The notes beneath the pieces are model-generated. The model was not told the origin of the DNA, made no database searches, and saw nothing but the letters and a program-made list of their open reading frames with translations. Shown here piece by piece: positions 34,209 through 42,689 of a stretch of 64,000 bases of DNA (positions are counted from its first letter, which is position 1; every line of letters begins with the position of its first letter). Origin of the DNA: an uncultured Winogradskyella sp. (GTDB taxonomy: Bacteria; Bacteroidota; Bacteroidia; Flavobacteriales; Flavobacteriaceae); contig NZ_CANMXL010000004.1 of assembly GCF_947501905.1 (NCBI RefSeq), forward strand, positions 1 to 64,000. The letters run 5' to 3'. The translations under genes were made by a program, and so were the position numbers.

Positions 34209-35396
34209 CTATTGATTTATAAATGGATTGCTCCATTTTTCATTAGTGTAAATATCATTACCAGCTAAGGTTCTAATAAAAGCTATAACGGCATTGCGTT
34301 CTTCATCTGTAAGGTTAAGCTGTTGACCATTACCATTTGGTCTTAATCTAGGGTCTAAATTAGTATTACCAGCCAGACTTATGTCATTATAATGATTGAG
34401 TACTGTTGCCATTGTATTGCTATTACCTATATGCATAAATGGTCCATTACTTGTACCATCTGTTTTTACAACATCTCTAAGCGTAGGTGAGCGGGTGACG
34501 TCCAAGTCTGCCCCAGAATTATCGATACTACCAATAACACCATTGTTAAGAGAATTTGGGTCGATGCTAAATTCTGGTGCTTGATGACAACCAGCACAGC
34601 CAATACCGCCATTAGTTCTTATCCCCTCATTATTGAACACGGGCGGTTGTAAAAACAGCTGTTTGCCTAAATTTTCCTGTTGAGTAAAGTTGGCAAATGG
34701 TTGCCCATCGTTATTTGCATTGGCTCTGCCTTCGTCATACTTGCTGTCAAAGGATTGTATGCTACGTATAAATTGTGCTAAGGCATCTTGTATACGTGCT
34801 TCATTAATAGTTTCGTTTCCAAAAGCGCGATTAAACAATTCTGGGTAATAATCGATAGCTTCTAATCGAGTAATTAAATCACTAAATGCCAAATCTCCAT
34901 TTTCGCCACTAAAGCCCATCTCTACATGATCTTGTATTGGCATTGTGGTTTGCGTTTCTAAAGTATTAGCACGTTCATCCCAAAAGAACCTTACTTCGTT
35001 TGAGAATCGTGCATTAACCAAACGCATGGAATGTCTTCCGGTGACACCATTGACGCCAAGGCTTGCTTGTGCATCGTCACTAAATGCAAATTCTTGCTTA
35101 TGGCAACTTGCACATGAAATACTATTGTTTACAGATAAATTTTTGTCATAGAATAATACGCGTCCAAGCATGGCACCTTCATCTGTAATACTGTTGTTTC
35201 CTGTATTATCACGTGTAATGTAATTTGGAATGACTTGATTTGAATAATCTGGTAAAACGTCGAAGTTAGCAGTGAAGGTTTCAGAAAAATCGAATTCTGC
35301 ATCTGGATTATTGGCTTCAACAGGTGTCAGATCATTATTGTCTGATGAACATGAGAATAATGCAATAGCAAAAAGGAGGAGAAAGGATTGCTTCAT
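34209..35396 (-). CDS. di-haem cytochrome-c peroxidase (MauG/CcpA-like) lipoprotein
   Basis: The 395-residue protein reduces hydrogen peroxide with electrons from c-type cytochrome, or may oxidise another substrate as MauG does. It is lipidated (signal ends LFSCSS, Cys16). Two c-haem sites are visible: CASCH at 95-99 and CAGCH at 267-271, each in its own cytochrome-c domain. The linking region holds the conserved segment GRHSMRLVNARF and WDERANTLE. Distal Met and His ligands decide peroxidase versus MauG chemistry, and I cannot settle this. It is a single gene with its own terminator and a neighbour terminator upstream. Confidence 0.88.
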   Translation of the reverse strand: MKQSFLLLFAIALFSCSSDNNDLTPVEANNPDAEFDFSETFTANFDVLPDYSNQVIPNYITRDNTGNNSITDEGAMLGRVLFYDKNLSVNNSISCASCHKQEFAFSDDAQASLGVNGVTGRHSMRLVNARFSNEVRFFWDERANTLETQTTMPIQDHVEMGFSGENGDLAFSDLITRLEAIDYYPELFNRAFGNETINEARIQDALAQFIRSIQSFDSKYDEGRANANNDGQPFANFTQQENLGKQLFLQPPVFNNEGIRTNGGIGCAGCHQAPEFSIDPNSLNNGVIGSIDNSGADLDVTRSPTLRDVVKTDGTSNGPFMHIGNSNTMATVLNHYNDISLAGNTNLDPRLRPNGNGQQLNLTDEERNAVIAFIRTLAGNDIYTNEKWSNPFINQ

Positions 35397-35471
35397 AGAT
35401 AGATTAAATTGATTGTAGTTATATGACTACAACAAAACAGAATGGTTTAATGAGGTTTTGAAAAAATCAAT

Positions 35472-35504
35472 AAAAAATCCTCAATAGGCTAATATTGAGG
35501 GTTT
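35472..35504 (-). terminator. rho-independent terminator of the GIN-domain operon
   Basis: CCTCAATA (35479-35486) and TATTGAGG (35493-35500) arms with a 6-base loop, followed on the minus strand by ATTTTTT. It lies about 25 bp after the stop of the GIN-domain gene and ends the four-gene operon from 37822. Confidence 0.85.
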
Positions 35505-35527
35505 TAAATTTTAAAGAATTGATTTTT

Positions 35528-36418
35528 TTAGAAAAGATTTACGATTTTGCCTTCGTCTTCAGGTTTAATAATCACCAATAGTTTTTTAAAACCTAATGCC
35601 GTTTGTTTATATACTTTTGTGCCTACAGACCACTTTTCTTTACGTTTGGAGTTGGGCATCATAGGAAAGCCGTAACCAAAGTAGCTACCATCTGCTTTTG
35701 GACCTTTTACAATGAATTGGTTTCTGTTAGATGAATTGTTCTTTATTTTGAAAGAAATCCATTTAATATCATCTTTTTTCATCTTGTAGTTTGAAGATGA
35801 TTCTACCATACCACCAGACTTTGTTTTTATTTTATTGTCTTTCGGAAGTTGGGTGTATAGTAATTTTCCGTCATTTGAGACATCTGCCAATAGGTATTTG
35901 GTTGGGTTAATTTTTATAGTTCCAGAATCCCAAAGATTCACAAATACCTTTTCGGCTTCTATGCTTGAAGCATCTATGTGACCTATTTCCGTGCCTAAAC
36001 GTAACTCTTTTGTTTTTCCGTCTATAATTACCTTGCCAATATTTGCATTTACTCTTAAAACGTTATTATTTACATTGGTAATGACGGTTTTATCGTGTGT
36101 ATCATGAACTACACGTTTTAGATTAGGCGCACCAATCTTGATGGTAATTTTTTGACTAGGCTCAATCCATTTTAGTTGACTAAAGTGAATGGTGCCATCT
36201 ACAATTTCTGTGTCAATATATTTAAATAGGTTAGACTCTGTGGTAATTTCCAAACTTTCACTTGCAGAATTATCAATGGTTACATTGGCGTATAAATCTA
36301 TTTTGATGGTTTCTACATTTTCAAACGGGAGCGTTCGTGTTTCCATGTTTTTGTTTCCTTTGATTTGTGCTATACCTGTGAATCCTACAAGTACTAGCAA
36401 TAAGCTTAACTTTTTCAT
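35528..36418 (-). CDS. GIN-domain (DUF2807-like) secreted protein
   Basis: The 296-residue protein has a signal peptide (ends TGIAQ, residue 18) and then the right-handed beta-helix-type 'head GIN' domain: NMETRTLPFENVETIKIDLYANVTI, followed by short repeated strands (LRVNANIGKVIIDGKTKELRLGTEIGHIDAS). It has a C-terminal region with FIVKGPKADGSYFGYGFPM. The function of the family is unknown; members are thought to be envelope scaffolds or ligand binders. It is the last of four co-directional genes with an adjacent AraC-type regulator upstream. Confidence 0.8.
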   Translation of the reverse strand: MKKLSLLLVLVGFTGIAQIKGNKNMETRTLPFENVETIKIDLYANVTIDNSASESLEITTESNLFKYIDTEIVDGTIHFSQLKWIEPSQKITIKIGAPNLKRVVHDTHDKTVITNVNNNVLRVNANIGKVIIDGKTKELRLGTEIGHIDASSIEAEKVFVNLWDSGTIKINPTKYLLADVSNDGKLLYTQLPKDNKIKTKSGGMVESSSNYKMKKDDIKWISFKIKNNSSNRNQFIVKGPKADGSYFGYGFPMMPNSKRKEKWSVGTKVYKQTALGFKKLLVIIKPEDEGKIVNLF

Positions 36419-36426
36419 TTTGAGAA

Positions 36427-36810
36427 TTATTTTTTTGTGGTTTTTGCTTCAGGATTATTGTAAACAACTTCATAGGTGAAGTTTTCTGACTGATATTCAA
36501 ATTTTATGGAGCGATTTGGCTGATTTTGTAATTCGTACTCATCATTATTTACAAATTTGAATTTGATATCGTATTGCGCTGCTTGGAATTCTATTTTTGC
36601 TTCATAAATACTGTCATTGTTTTCATCTGTAAGTGATACTAATTCTTTCCAAGCTGGACTTGTAAATTGACCTCTCACACCAGGATTACTAATAGTATCT
36701 AGACCACGCATGTCTACTTTAAAATTAATGGTTTTGAGATGGGTTTCTTGCACACAACTTGTCATAACTAAGATTGCGATTAGAAAGAGAACTGATTTAT
36801 AGTTTTTCAT
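36427..36810 (-). CDS. small lipoprotein of unknown function
   Basis: The 127-residue product has an SPII signal (ends VMTSCVQE, Cys19). The mature beta-rich part (INFKVDMRGLDTISNPGVRG, FEYQSENFTYEVVY) looks like a single immunoglobulin-like or starch-binding (CBM20/48-like) module: the segment 'FKVDMRG....GVRG...W' resembles such modules. The gene is 8 bp before the GIN gene and part of the same operon. Confidence 0.65.
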   Translation of the reverse strand: MKNYKSVLFLIAILVMTSCVQETHLKTINFKVDMRGLDTISNPGVRGQFTSPAWKELVSLTDENNDSIYEAKIEFQAAQYDIKFKFVNNDEYELQNQPNRSIKFEYQSENFTYEVVYNNPEAKTTKK

Positions 36811-36822
36811 AATTTCTATGTT

Positions 36823-37308
36823 TTAAAGTTTAGTGTAACTATAGGTGTTTCTTACAAATTTTTCATCGCTGTCTAGATAAGAGACTTCTTTAGTCACGGT
36901 GTATGTAGAATCTGTTAAAGTATGTGTGATAAACATGTCGGCTTTTTTTCCGTTATCTCTGCTTTGGTAGGTGGTCACGAGAGTTTTAGCTCCATCATAT
37001 TCAGTAAAACTTAGAACTTTCTCATTGCCAAAGTAGCTACCATTTTTTTTAATTTTTACAGAGCCTTTATGGTTTTTACTAGGCTCGTAAGTGTATTGTA
37101 CATTAGAAATTATTTTGTCATCTTCAATTTTAAATTGCATAGTGGCATCAATAGTTTGTTGTTTGCCAGATTGGTAGTCTTTGTAAGTCAAAGTGCCTTT
37201 CCAGCTGGTATTGTTCATACTTTCAAAATCTGAAAGCGAAATGGTATTCTGAGCATTGATAGATATTGCAATGAATAGTAAAGCGAATGTTGTTAATAGA
37301 GTTTTCAT
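36823..37308 (-). CDS. secreted protein of unknown function
   Basis: The 161 residues begin with a signal peptide (ends SINAQ, residue 19). The mature part looks like one small beta barrel (SWKGTLTYKDYQSGKQQTI, FKIEDDKIISNVQYTYEPS, LSFTEYDGAKTLVTTY), similar in style to periplasmic lipocalin-like proteins. No motif is recognised. It lies between the DoxX and lipoprotein genes, with 12-19 bp gaps, and is clearly co-transcribed. Confidence 0.65.
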   Translation of the reverse strand: MKTLLTTFALLFIAISINAQNTISLSDFESMNNTSWKGTLTYKDYQSGKQQTIDATMQFKIEDDKIISNVQYTYEPSKNHKGSVKIKKNGSYFGNEKVLSFTEYDGAKTLVTTYQSRDNGKKADMFITHTLTDSTYTVTKEVSYLDSDEKFVRNTYSYTKL

Positions 37309-37327
37309 AATATGTTGTTTTGAATGA

Positions 37328-37822
37328 TTATTTTAATTTTTTGCTGATGAGAAAGTCAAGTCCGAAGCGACCAGAACCAAGAGCTAGGTTATAAATGGCC
37401 ACCCATAAAAAGCCCATTGCTGGTAGCATATTCCAAGCTGGCCCATTCCATTTTTGTAGAAAAATAGCAACGAGCATGGTACACATAATCAAGAAAGAAG
37501 AGATACGAGTACCAATACCTAGAGCCAATAGAATTCCGCCTACAGCTTCACTAAATGCACCCATCCAAGCAAAGAAGATTGGGAACATAGCAAAGATGCC
37601 TCCGTAAGCTTTAACGTCTTCCGGGAACCATGCGGCTACTTCAAATAGATTTAAGTTTTGACTATCTGGTGTCCATGGTACACCAAATTTATCGGCTCCA
37701 AAACCAATAGAGAGTCCAATGCCGCATCCGAATCTGATAATAAAGAAAACGAAGTCTGAAAGCCAGTTTTTCTGAACGGTAGGTGTAATTAAAAATTTGA
37801 GGAAAGACTTTAAACGTGTCAT
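37328..37822 (-). CDS. DoxX family membrane protein
   Basis: The 164-residue protein has a short cytosolic N-terminus and four predicted transmembrane helices, with the DoxX-like core FFIIRFGCGIGLSIGFGADKF and LLALGIGTRISSFLIM. It heads the operon with a secreted protein, a lipoprotein and the GIN protein. The combination of a DoxX protein with a GIN-domain protein and an AraC-type regulator suggests an inducible envelope module, but no reaction can be given. Confidence 0.8.
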   Translation of the reverse strand: MTRLKSFLKFLITPTVQKNWLSDFVFFIIRFGCGIGLSIGFGADKFGVPWTPDSQNLNLFEVAAWFPEDVKAYGGIFAMFPIFFAWMGAFSEAVGGILLALGIGTRISSFLIMCTMLVAIFLQKWNGPAWNMLPAMGFLWVAIYNLALGSGRFGLDFLISKKLK

Positions 37823-37865
37823 TGTATTTGTGTTTTAAAGGCTGACATACATCAGCGAGATTGAT

Positions 37866-37942
37866 GACACAAATTTGCGACACAAACGTTCCGTGGACGA
37901 CTTAAAGCGTACAAGGACGTCCTAAATACGATTTGAGACGTC
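37866..37942. promoter_or_regulatory. cluster of phased GACGTC-type repeats and GACACAAA direct repeats
   Basis: GACGAC at 37896, GACGTC at 37916 and GACGTC at 37937 recur every 20-21 bp, about two helical turns. Nearer the DoxX gene are two direct GACACAAA copies (37866 and 37879) 13 bp apart. All lie in the 120 bp between the AraC-type regulator stop and the DoxX operon start. This geometry fits binding of a dimeric AraC/XylS-type activator ahead of the operon. Confidence 0.5.
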
Positions 37943-39115
37943 TTATTTTAGTTGCGTTTTTAAATATTCGGTAGGAGAGAAGCTCGTAAGCTTTTTAAAG
38001 ACACGATTAAAAGTGGCTTTGCTATTAAATCCACATTCTTGAGCAATACCTAGTAAGGATAATTGTTGTTGCTTATTTTCTTTGAGCATGTTTTTAAAAG
38101 CTTCAACACGATAACCATTTACAAAGTCGTTGAAGTTTTTGTTAAATCCAGAGTTTATAGTTTCCGATAATTGACCACGTGTCATATTTCCCATTTTCGC
38201 TAAGTCCGATAAGTTAAGCTCAGGATTTAAATAGGCTTTTTGGTCTACCATTAAATGATTTACGGTAGCAATATCTTCTTCAGAAACAGATTTGTGTTCT
38301 ATATTATCTGTTTCCTCCGGAATACCGATGGTTTTTGGAGAAAAACTGAAATCTAATTTATTCAGTTTTGTGGTGTCTGTAAAGTAACCTTTGATTCCAA
38401 CAAACAGGGTTACCATAGCTACTAGTAGATTAAGCCACCAACGTTCTTGATATCCTAATTCTACAAAGCGCGAACCAATAATATCTTGAACGGCACCGTA
38501 GAGAAACAAGACACTAAAGAGTACCAAAAAGGTTAAAATCCAATTAAGTTCTAGCTTATAGGTATTTGAAAAATATTGTATAATCTTTTTACGGTAACTA
38601 TAAAATAACTGAAATGTAAATGCCAAATACAATAGCATAAACGGCGGTTCTATATAAGACATAATGCCCAAAATGTATTCTTCGTCTAGAGAAATTTTTA
38701 GCACACCGTTCTGAGTATCATTAAAACCCGGTTGTAAGGCGTCGTATGTGTAAATTGAAAATCTATAGACTACAAATACTATGGCTAACGCAAAATGCCA
38801 CCAATAACTTTTTTTGAACTTAAAATTTGAAGTGGTTACAGACTTAACATACAAGTAAATTAATGGTGCCAATGCAATACCAATATTTATAAGAAAATAA
38901 TTAATCTTTGTAGTTCTAAAAGCATCGTACCAGCCCATAAAACCCAACGTGTAACATGTTTGCGAGTAACTCGTTAATAACAGAATGAATCCCAAAAATA
39001 AATCTGAAAGAAGACGTTTTTTAAAATACCTACCGAATAAAAGACACACGAAGACAAGGCCTTGTAAAGCCAAAATTAAAAGTGGTAAACTCCAACGGTT
39101 AAAATCTGGAAACAT
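37943..39115 (-). CDS. membrane-bound AraC-family transcriptional regulator
   Basis: The 390-residue protein has an N-terminal membrane region of about seven helices (LPLLILALQGLVFVCLLFG onward to roughly residue 235) and a cytosolic C-terminal AraC-type double HTH (about 285-390). The recognition part is LSLLGIAQECGFNSKATFNRVFKKLTSFSP split as LLGIAQECGF and ATFNRVFKKLTSFSP. The signal is probably a small molecule or membrane state. It lies directly upstream of the DoxX-GIN operon, 120 bp apart on the same strand, and is likely its regulator. Confidence 0.88.
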   Translation of the reverse strand: MFPDFNRWSLPLLILALQGLVFVCLLFGRYFKKRLLSDLFLGFILLLTSYSQTCYTLGFMGWYDAFRTTKINYFLINIGIALAPLIYLYVKSVTTSNFKFKKSYWWHFALAIVFVVYRFSIYTYDALQPGFNDTQNGVLKISLDEEYILGIMSYIEPPFMLLYLAFTFQLFYSYRKKIIQYFSNTYKLELNWILTFLVLFSVLFLYGAVQDIIGSRFVELGYQERWWLNLLVAMVTLFVGIKGYFTDTTKLNKLDFSFSPKTIGIPEETDNIEHKSVSEEDIATVNHLMVDQKAYLNPELNLSDLAKMGNMTRGQLSETINSGFNKNFNDFVNGYRVEAFKNMLKENKQQQLSLLGIAQECGFNSKATFNRVFKKLTSFSPTEYLKTQLK

Positions 39116-39216
39116 TATGTGTTTAGTTTAAAACCTAAATGTATCTATTTTCTTAGAGAATTGAAAAATGAATATGGCTCAAATTGTTTCAAACCCAAAC
39201 TATGGAAGTAATTCCA

Positions 39217-39960
39217 TCAATTTTCACAATAACTTTCATAGTCATCAGCTATTTTTCTAAAAGCTTTTCCACTTCTTGGAAAGTAATCCCCATTTTGAGC
39301 ATTTTCAACAATTCTTGAACAGGTTTTAAAGAACCGTTTTACAGATTTTTTAAATGCTTTATGATTATTATAATTTAGAAAATAGGTGTCGCTTTCATAA
39401 ACTGGTTTTTCTTGCTTTTGAAAGTAAACTATCTGCGAAGTGGCATAATAATTTGAAGATATATCTTTAAAAATTCTAGCCTTGTTATTTTCATAGTATA
39501 AGGTACGTAGATTATTTGCTATAGCACCTTTTATGTTTCTTAGAAAAAACACATTGACAGTATCATCTATGGTATAATTTTTAGATAATATTCTTTTTTT
39601 CTGAATATCATCTAGGTTAGGGTCTAGATCAAGCATTCTATATGATAACTCTTTGAGCTTTGAAGTATATATTGTTGCTGATTTCACTTTTATATCTTTC
39701 CAATCTTTAACAACGTTTTCTTCAGGTTTTTCTTTTACAAATACTATTGATTTGGCATCTATAGGATTAACAAAGCCAAAACCTGATACAGTTTCATTAT
39801 TAAGAGATGTGTAGGTCAATGAATCAAAAACTATTCTAGGTTGTTCTTTTTTTAGACTTCTACTTGTAATATAGAATTGTGCATGTAGTTTATCTGTACA
39901 AAAAAGAAGCGTTAATGTGATAAGTAATAGGTTATAGATATTGATAGGTTTTCTCAGCAT
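39217..39960 (-). CDS. secreted protein of unknown function
   Basis: The 247-residue product has an N-terminal hydrophobic signal (MLRKPINIYNLLLITLTLLFCTDKLHAQ). The mature part is charged and mixed; repeated Tyr-Asn-Tyr segments are present but no known motif. It has a Lys/Arg-rich C-terminal third (HKAFKKSVKRFFKTC). A short dyad ATGGAA-GTAA-TTCCAT near 39201-39216 lies after its stop, too weak to call a terminator. Function unknown. Confidence 0.65.
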   Translation of the reverse strand: MLRKPINIYNLLLITLTLLFCTDKLHAQFYITSRSLKKEQPRIVFDSLTYTSLNNETVSGFGFVNPIDAKSIVFVKEKPEENVVKDWKDIKVKSATIYTSKLKELSYRMLDLDPNLDDIQKKRILSKNYTIDDTVNVFFLRNIKGAIANNLRTLYYENNKARIFKDISSNYYATSQIVYFQKQEKPVYESDTYFLNYNNHKAFKKSVKRFFKTCSRIVENAQNGDYFPRSGKAFRKIADDYESYCEN

Positions 39961-40070
39961 AAATTATTCTTTTCTAATGACTACCAATATTAATAAATGA
40001 TTTTTTATTATTCAAATGTGCTTTTAGTATTTCAATCGTTTGTTTTCAGGTGGGTTTTTATTTAAATAAT

Positions 40071-40101
40071 AAAAAACGCCTCTAATTTAAAATCAAAGGC
40101 G
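40071..40101 (-). terminator. rho-independent terminator of the E1 dehydrogenase gene
   Basis: CGCCT (40077-40081) and AGGCG (40097-40101) form the top of a stem with a 15-base loop; on the minus strand the hairpin is followed by TTTTTT (40071-40076). It lies 26 bp after the stop. Confidence 0.7.
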
Positions 40102-40126
40102 CTTAGTTTTATATATAAATGTTTTA

Positions 40127-42538
40127 CTATCTCAGTCTCGGAAAATCTACAGGATTTGCCTCGTGCATCACATTATAGATGGCTTCAAAAATATCCTCTA
40201 CAGAAGGTTTAGAGAAATAATCACCATCTGTACCATAAGCAGGTCTATGAGGCTTAGCCGCTAAGGTTTTTGGTTGGCTATCCAGATATTGGTAAGCGTT
40301 CTGTTTGTTCAATATTTCGTCTAAAATATATGCAGAAGCACCACCAGAAACATCCTCGTCAATGACCATCATGCGATTGGTTTTAGCAACACTTTCTACG
40401 ATATCATGATTAATGTCAAACGGAAGAAGTGATTGTACGTCAATAATTTCGGCATTAATGCCAACTTCTTGTAATTCTTTTGCGGCCTGCTCAACTAATC
40501 GCAATGTAGAACCGTAAGAGACTAAAGTAATATCTTCACCTTCTTTTACAGTCTCTACAACACCAATTGGTGTTTTAAACTTCCCAATGTTGCTTGGCAT
40601 TTTTTCTTTAAGTCGGTAACCATTAAGACACTCTACAACAAGTGCTGGTTCGTCACTTTCTAAAAGTGTATTGTAGAACCCAGCGGCTTTAGTCATATTT
40701 CTTGGCACTAACACATGTATACCACGCACCAGATTAAGAATACCTCCCATTTGAGAACCAGAATGCCAAATACCTTCTAAACGGTGACCACGGGTTCTTA
40801 CAATTAGTGGTGCTTTTTGGCGACCTTTGGTACGGTAATGTACGGTTGCCAAATCATCACTCATTAACTGTAAAGCATATAAGATGTAATCTAAATATTG
40901 TATCTCAGCAATTGGTCGTAAGCCACGCATAGCCATACCAATTCCAGAGCCTAAAATAGTAGCTTCTCTAATACCAGTATCTGATACGCGAAGCTCGCCA
41001 TACTTGGCTTGTAAGCCTTCTAAACCTTGGTTTACATCGCCAATATGCCCGGCATCTTCACCAAAAATTAAGGCTTCTGGGTAGTTGCCAAAAATAGCAT
41101 CAAAATTATCTCTTAAGACGAGACGTCCATCAACATCCTCAGCATTTGCATCGTAAGTTGGTAAAACTTCAGTTTGATTTAGTGCTTTCTTCTTTGAATG
41201 ACTTAATAGGTGAGAGCTATACTTTGATTGTATAGTCTCGATATAGTTTGTAATCCAGTTTTGTAATTCTGTTTTTTCAGCAGAACTTTCAGAAAGCACA
41301 TAACGTAATGCTTTACGCGTTGCTGTTAATATATCTTTACGAATAGGCTCATCAATAGCCGCTAAATCATTTTTAAGTTTTGAAATAAAAACGCCGTTAG
41401 TACTAGAATTAGCTATGCGCTCTAAAAGCGAAACGGCTTCAGCTCTTTCTGCTTGTATAGGGTCTATAAACGCAGACCAAGCGGCTTTTTTACCGTCTCT
41501 TACAGCCTTTTTTATGCCTTTCTCAATAGCTTTTAGCTCTTCGTCAGTTGCTATATTATTGTCTATCATCCAAAGACGCATCTGCGCATTACAATCATAC
41601 TCAGCTTCCCATGCTAAGCGGTCTGCATCTTTGTAACGCTCATGAGAACCAGAAGTTGAATGCCCTTGAGGTTGTGTTAACTCATTAACGTGAATCATCA
41701 CCGGTACATGCTCTTTACGCGCCACTTGAGCAGCACGTTGATAAGTGTCAATTAATTCAGCATAGTTCCAGCCATTGACACGGAAAATTTCGTAACCGTT
41801 ATTATTTTCGTCTCTTTGAAAACCTTTTAAGATTTCAGAAATGTTTTCTTTAGTGGTTTGGTGTCTTGCATGTACAGAAATACCATACTCGTCATCCCAA
41901 ATGCTAATTACCATTGGGACTTGTAATACACCTGCGGCATTAATAGTTTCAAAGAATAAACCTTCACTTGTACTGGCGTTGCCAATAGTTCCCCAAGCGA
42001 CTTCGTTACCTTCTTTAGAAAATTTGGTGGTATCAATACCTTTTACATTTCGGTATATTTTTGACGCTTGAGCTAGACCTAAAAGTCTAGGCATTTGTCC
42101 AGCAGTAGGAGAGATGTCCGCACTTGAGTTTTTTTGCTCAGTGAGATTTTTCCATTCACCATTTTCATCTAAACTATGCGTTGCAAAATGACCACCCATT
42201 TGGCGGCCAGCAGACATAGGTTCGTCTTTTAAATTGGTATTGGCGTATAATCCTGCAAAAAACTGCTCAATGGTTAGCTCACCAATAGCCATCATAAAGG
42301 TTTGATCACGGTAATATCCAGAACGGAAATCCCCGTTTTGAAAGGCTTTTGCCCAAGCAATTTGTGGTACTTCTTTACCGTCTCCAAAGATTCCGAATTT
42401 TGCTTTGCCTGTTAGTACTTCACGACGTCCTAAAAGGCTACATTCACGACTGGTCACTACAGTTTTGTAATCATTTAAAACTTCAGTTTTAAAATCTTCA
42501 AAAGTAATCTCAGTTTTTGTGTTTGTATTTGGCTTCAT
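40127..42538 (-). CDS. fused alpha/beta E1 component of 2-oxoacid dehydrogenase
   Basis: The 803-residue thiamine-diphosphate enzyme decarboxylates a 2-oxoacid (probably branched-chain) and passes the acyl group to lipoyl E2. Residues 1-390 are the alpha part (GRREVLTGKAKFGIFGDGKE, GNASTSEGLFFETINAAG, SIWDDEYGISV) and about 455-803 the beta part (GEDAGHIGDVNQG, DTGIREATILGSGIG, ARSGHR-like TRGHRLEGIWHSG, and IIDVQSLLPFD). In most bacteria these are two genes; fusion is common in Bacteroidota. I start it at the ATG at 42538, not 42571, because a promoter -7 element lies inside the longer frame (42558-42565). Whether the substrate is pyruvate or branched-chain oxoacid is not certain. Confidence 0.88.
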   Translation of the reverse strand: MKPNTNTKTEITFEDFKTEVLNDYKTVVTSRECSLLGRREVLTGKAKFGIFGDGKEVPQIAWAKAFQNGDFRSGYYRDQTFMMAIGELTIEQFFAGLYANTNLKDEPMSAGRQMGGHFATHSLDENGEWKNLTEQKNSSADISPTAGQMPRLLGLAQASKIYRNVKGIDTTKFSKEGNEVAWGTIGNASTSEGLFFETINAAGVLQVPMVISIWDDEYGISVHARHQTTKENISEILKGFQRDENNNGYEIFRVNGWNYAELIDTYQRAAQVARKEHVPVMIHVNELTQPQGHSTSGSHERYKDADRLAWEAEYDCNAQMRLWMIDNNIATDEELKAIEKGIKKAVRDGKKAAWSAFIDPIQAERAEAVSLLERIANSSTNGVFISKLKNDLAAIDEPIRKDILTATRKALRYVLSESSAEKTELQNWITNYIETIQSKYSSHLLSHSKKKALNQTEVLPTYDANAEDVDGRLVLRDNFDAIFGNYPEALIFGEDAGHIGDVNQGLEGLQAKYGELRVSDTGIREATILGSGIGMAMRGLRPIAEIQYLDYILYALQLMSDDLATVHYRTKGRQKAPLIVRTRGHRLEGIWHSGSQMGGILNLVRGIHVLVPRNMTKAAGFYNTLLESDEPALVVECLNGYRLKEKMPSNIGKFKTPIGVVETVKEGEDITLVSYGSTLRLVEQAAKELQEVGINAEIIDVQSLLPFDINHDIVESVAKTNRMMVIDEDVSGGASAYILDEILNKQNAYQYLDSQPKTLAAKPHRPAYGTDGDYFSKPSVEDIFEAIYNVMHEANPVDFPRLR

Positions 42539-42557
42539 ATATCGAAATTTTGCCTTG

Positions 42558-42588
42558 CAAAAGTACAACATCTCAAGAAGTTACACAA
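42558..42588 (-). promoter_or_regulatory. promoter of the E1 dehydrogenase gene
   Basis: On the minus strand TTG (42588-42586) is followed after 20 bp by TACTTTTG (42565-42558), matching -33 and TAnnTTTG. The implied start is about 12 bp before the ATG at 42538, which settles the choice of start codon. Confidence 0.65.
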
Positions 42589-42689
42589 TGTAGAAAAGTG
42601 TTATATTGTTGAATAATTCTTAGTAAATCGAATTAATTTTAAGAATATTATAAATTAATACTAAAATTTAACACTTCAGTAAGAATATG

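Noticed and set aside
39201..39216. ATGGAA-GTAA-TTCCAT dyad after the 39217-39960 gene
   Set aside because: The stem is short, with no T-run on the minus strand, so a terminator call is not supported.
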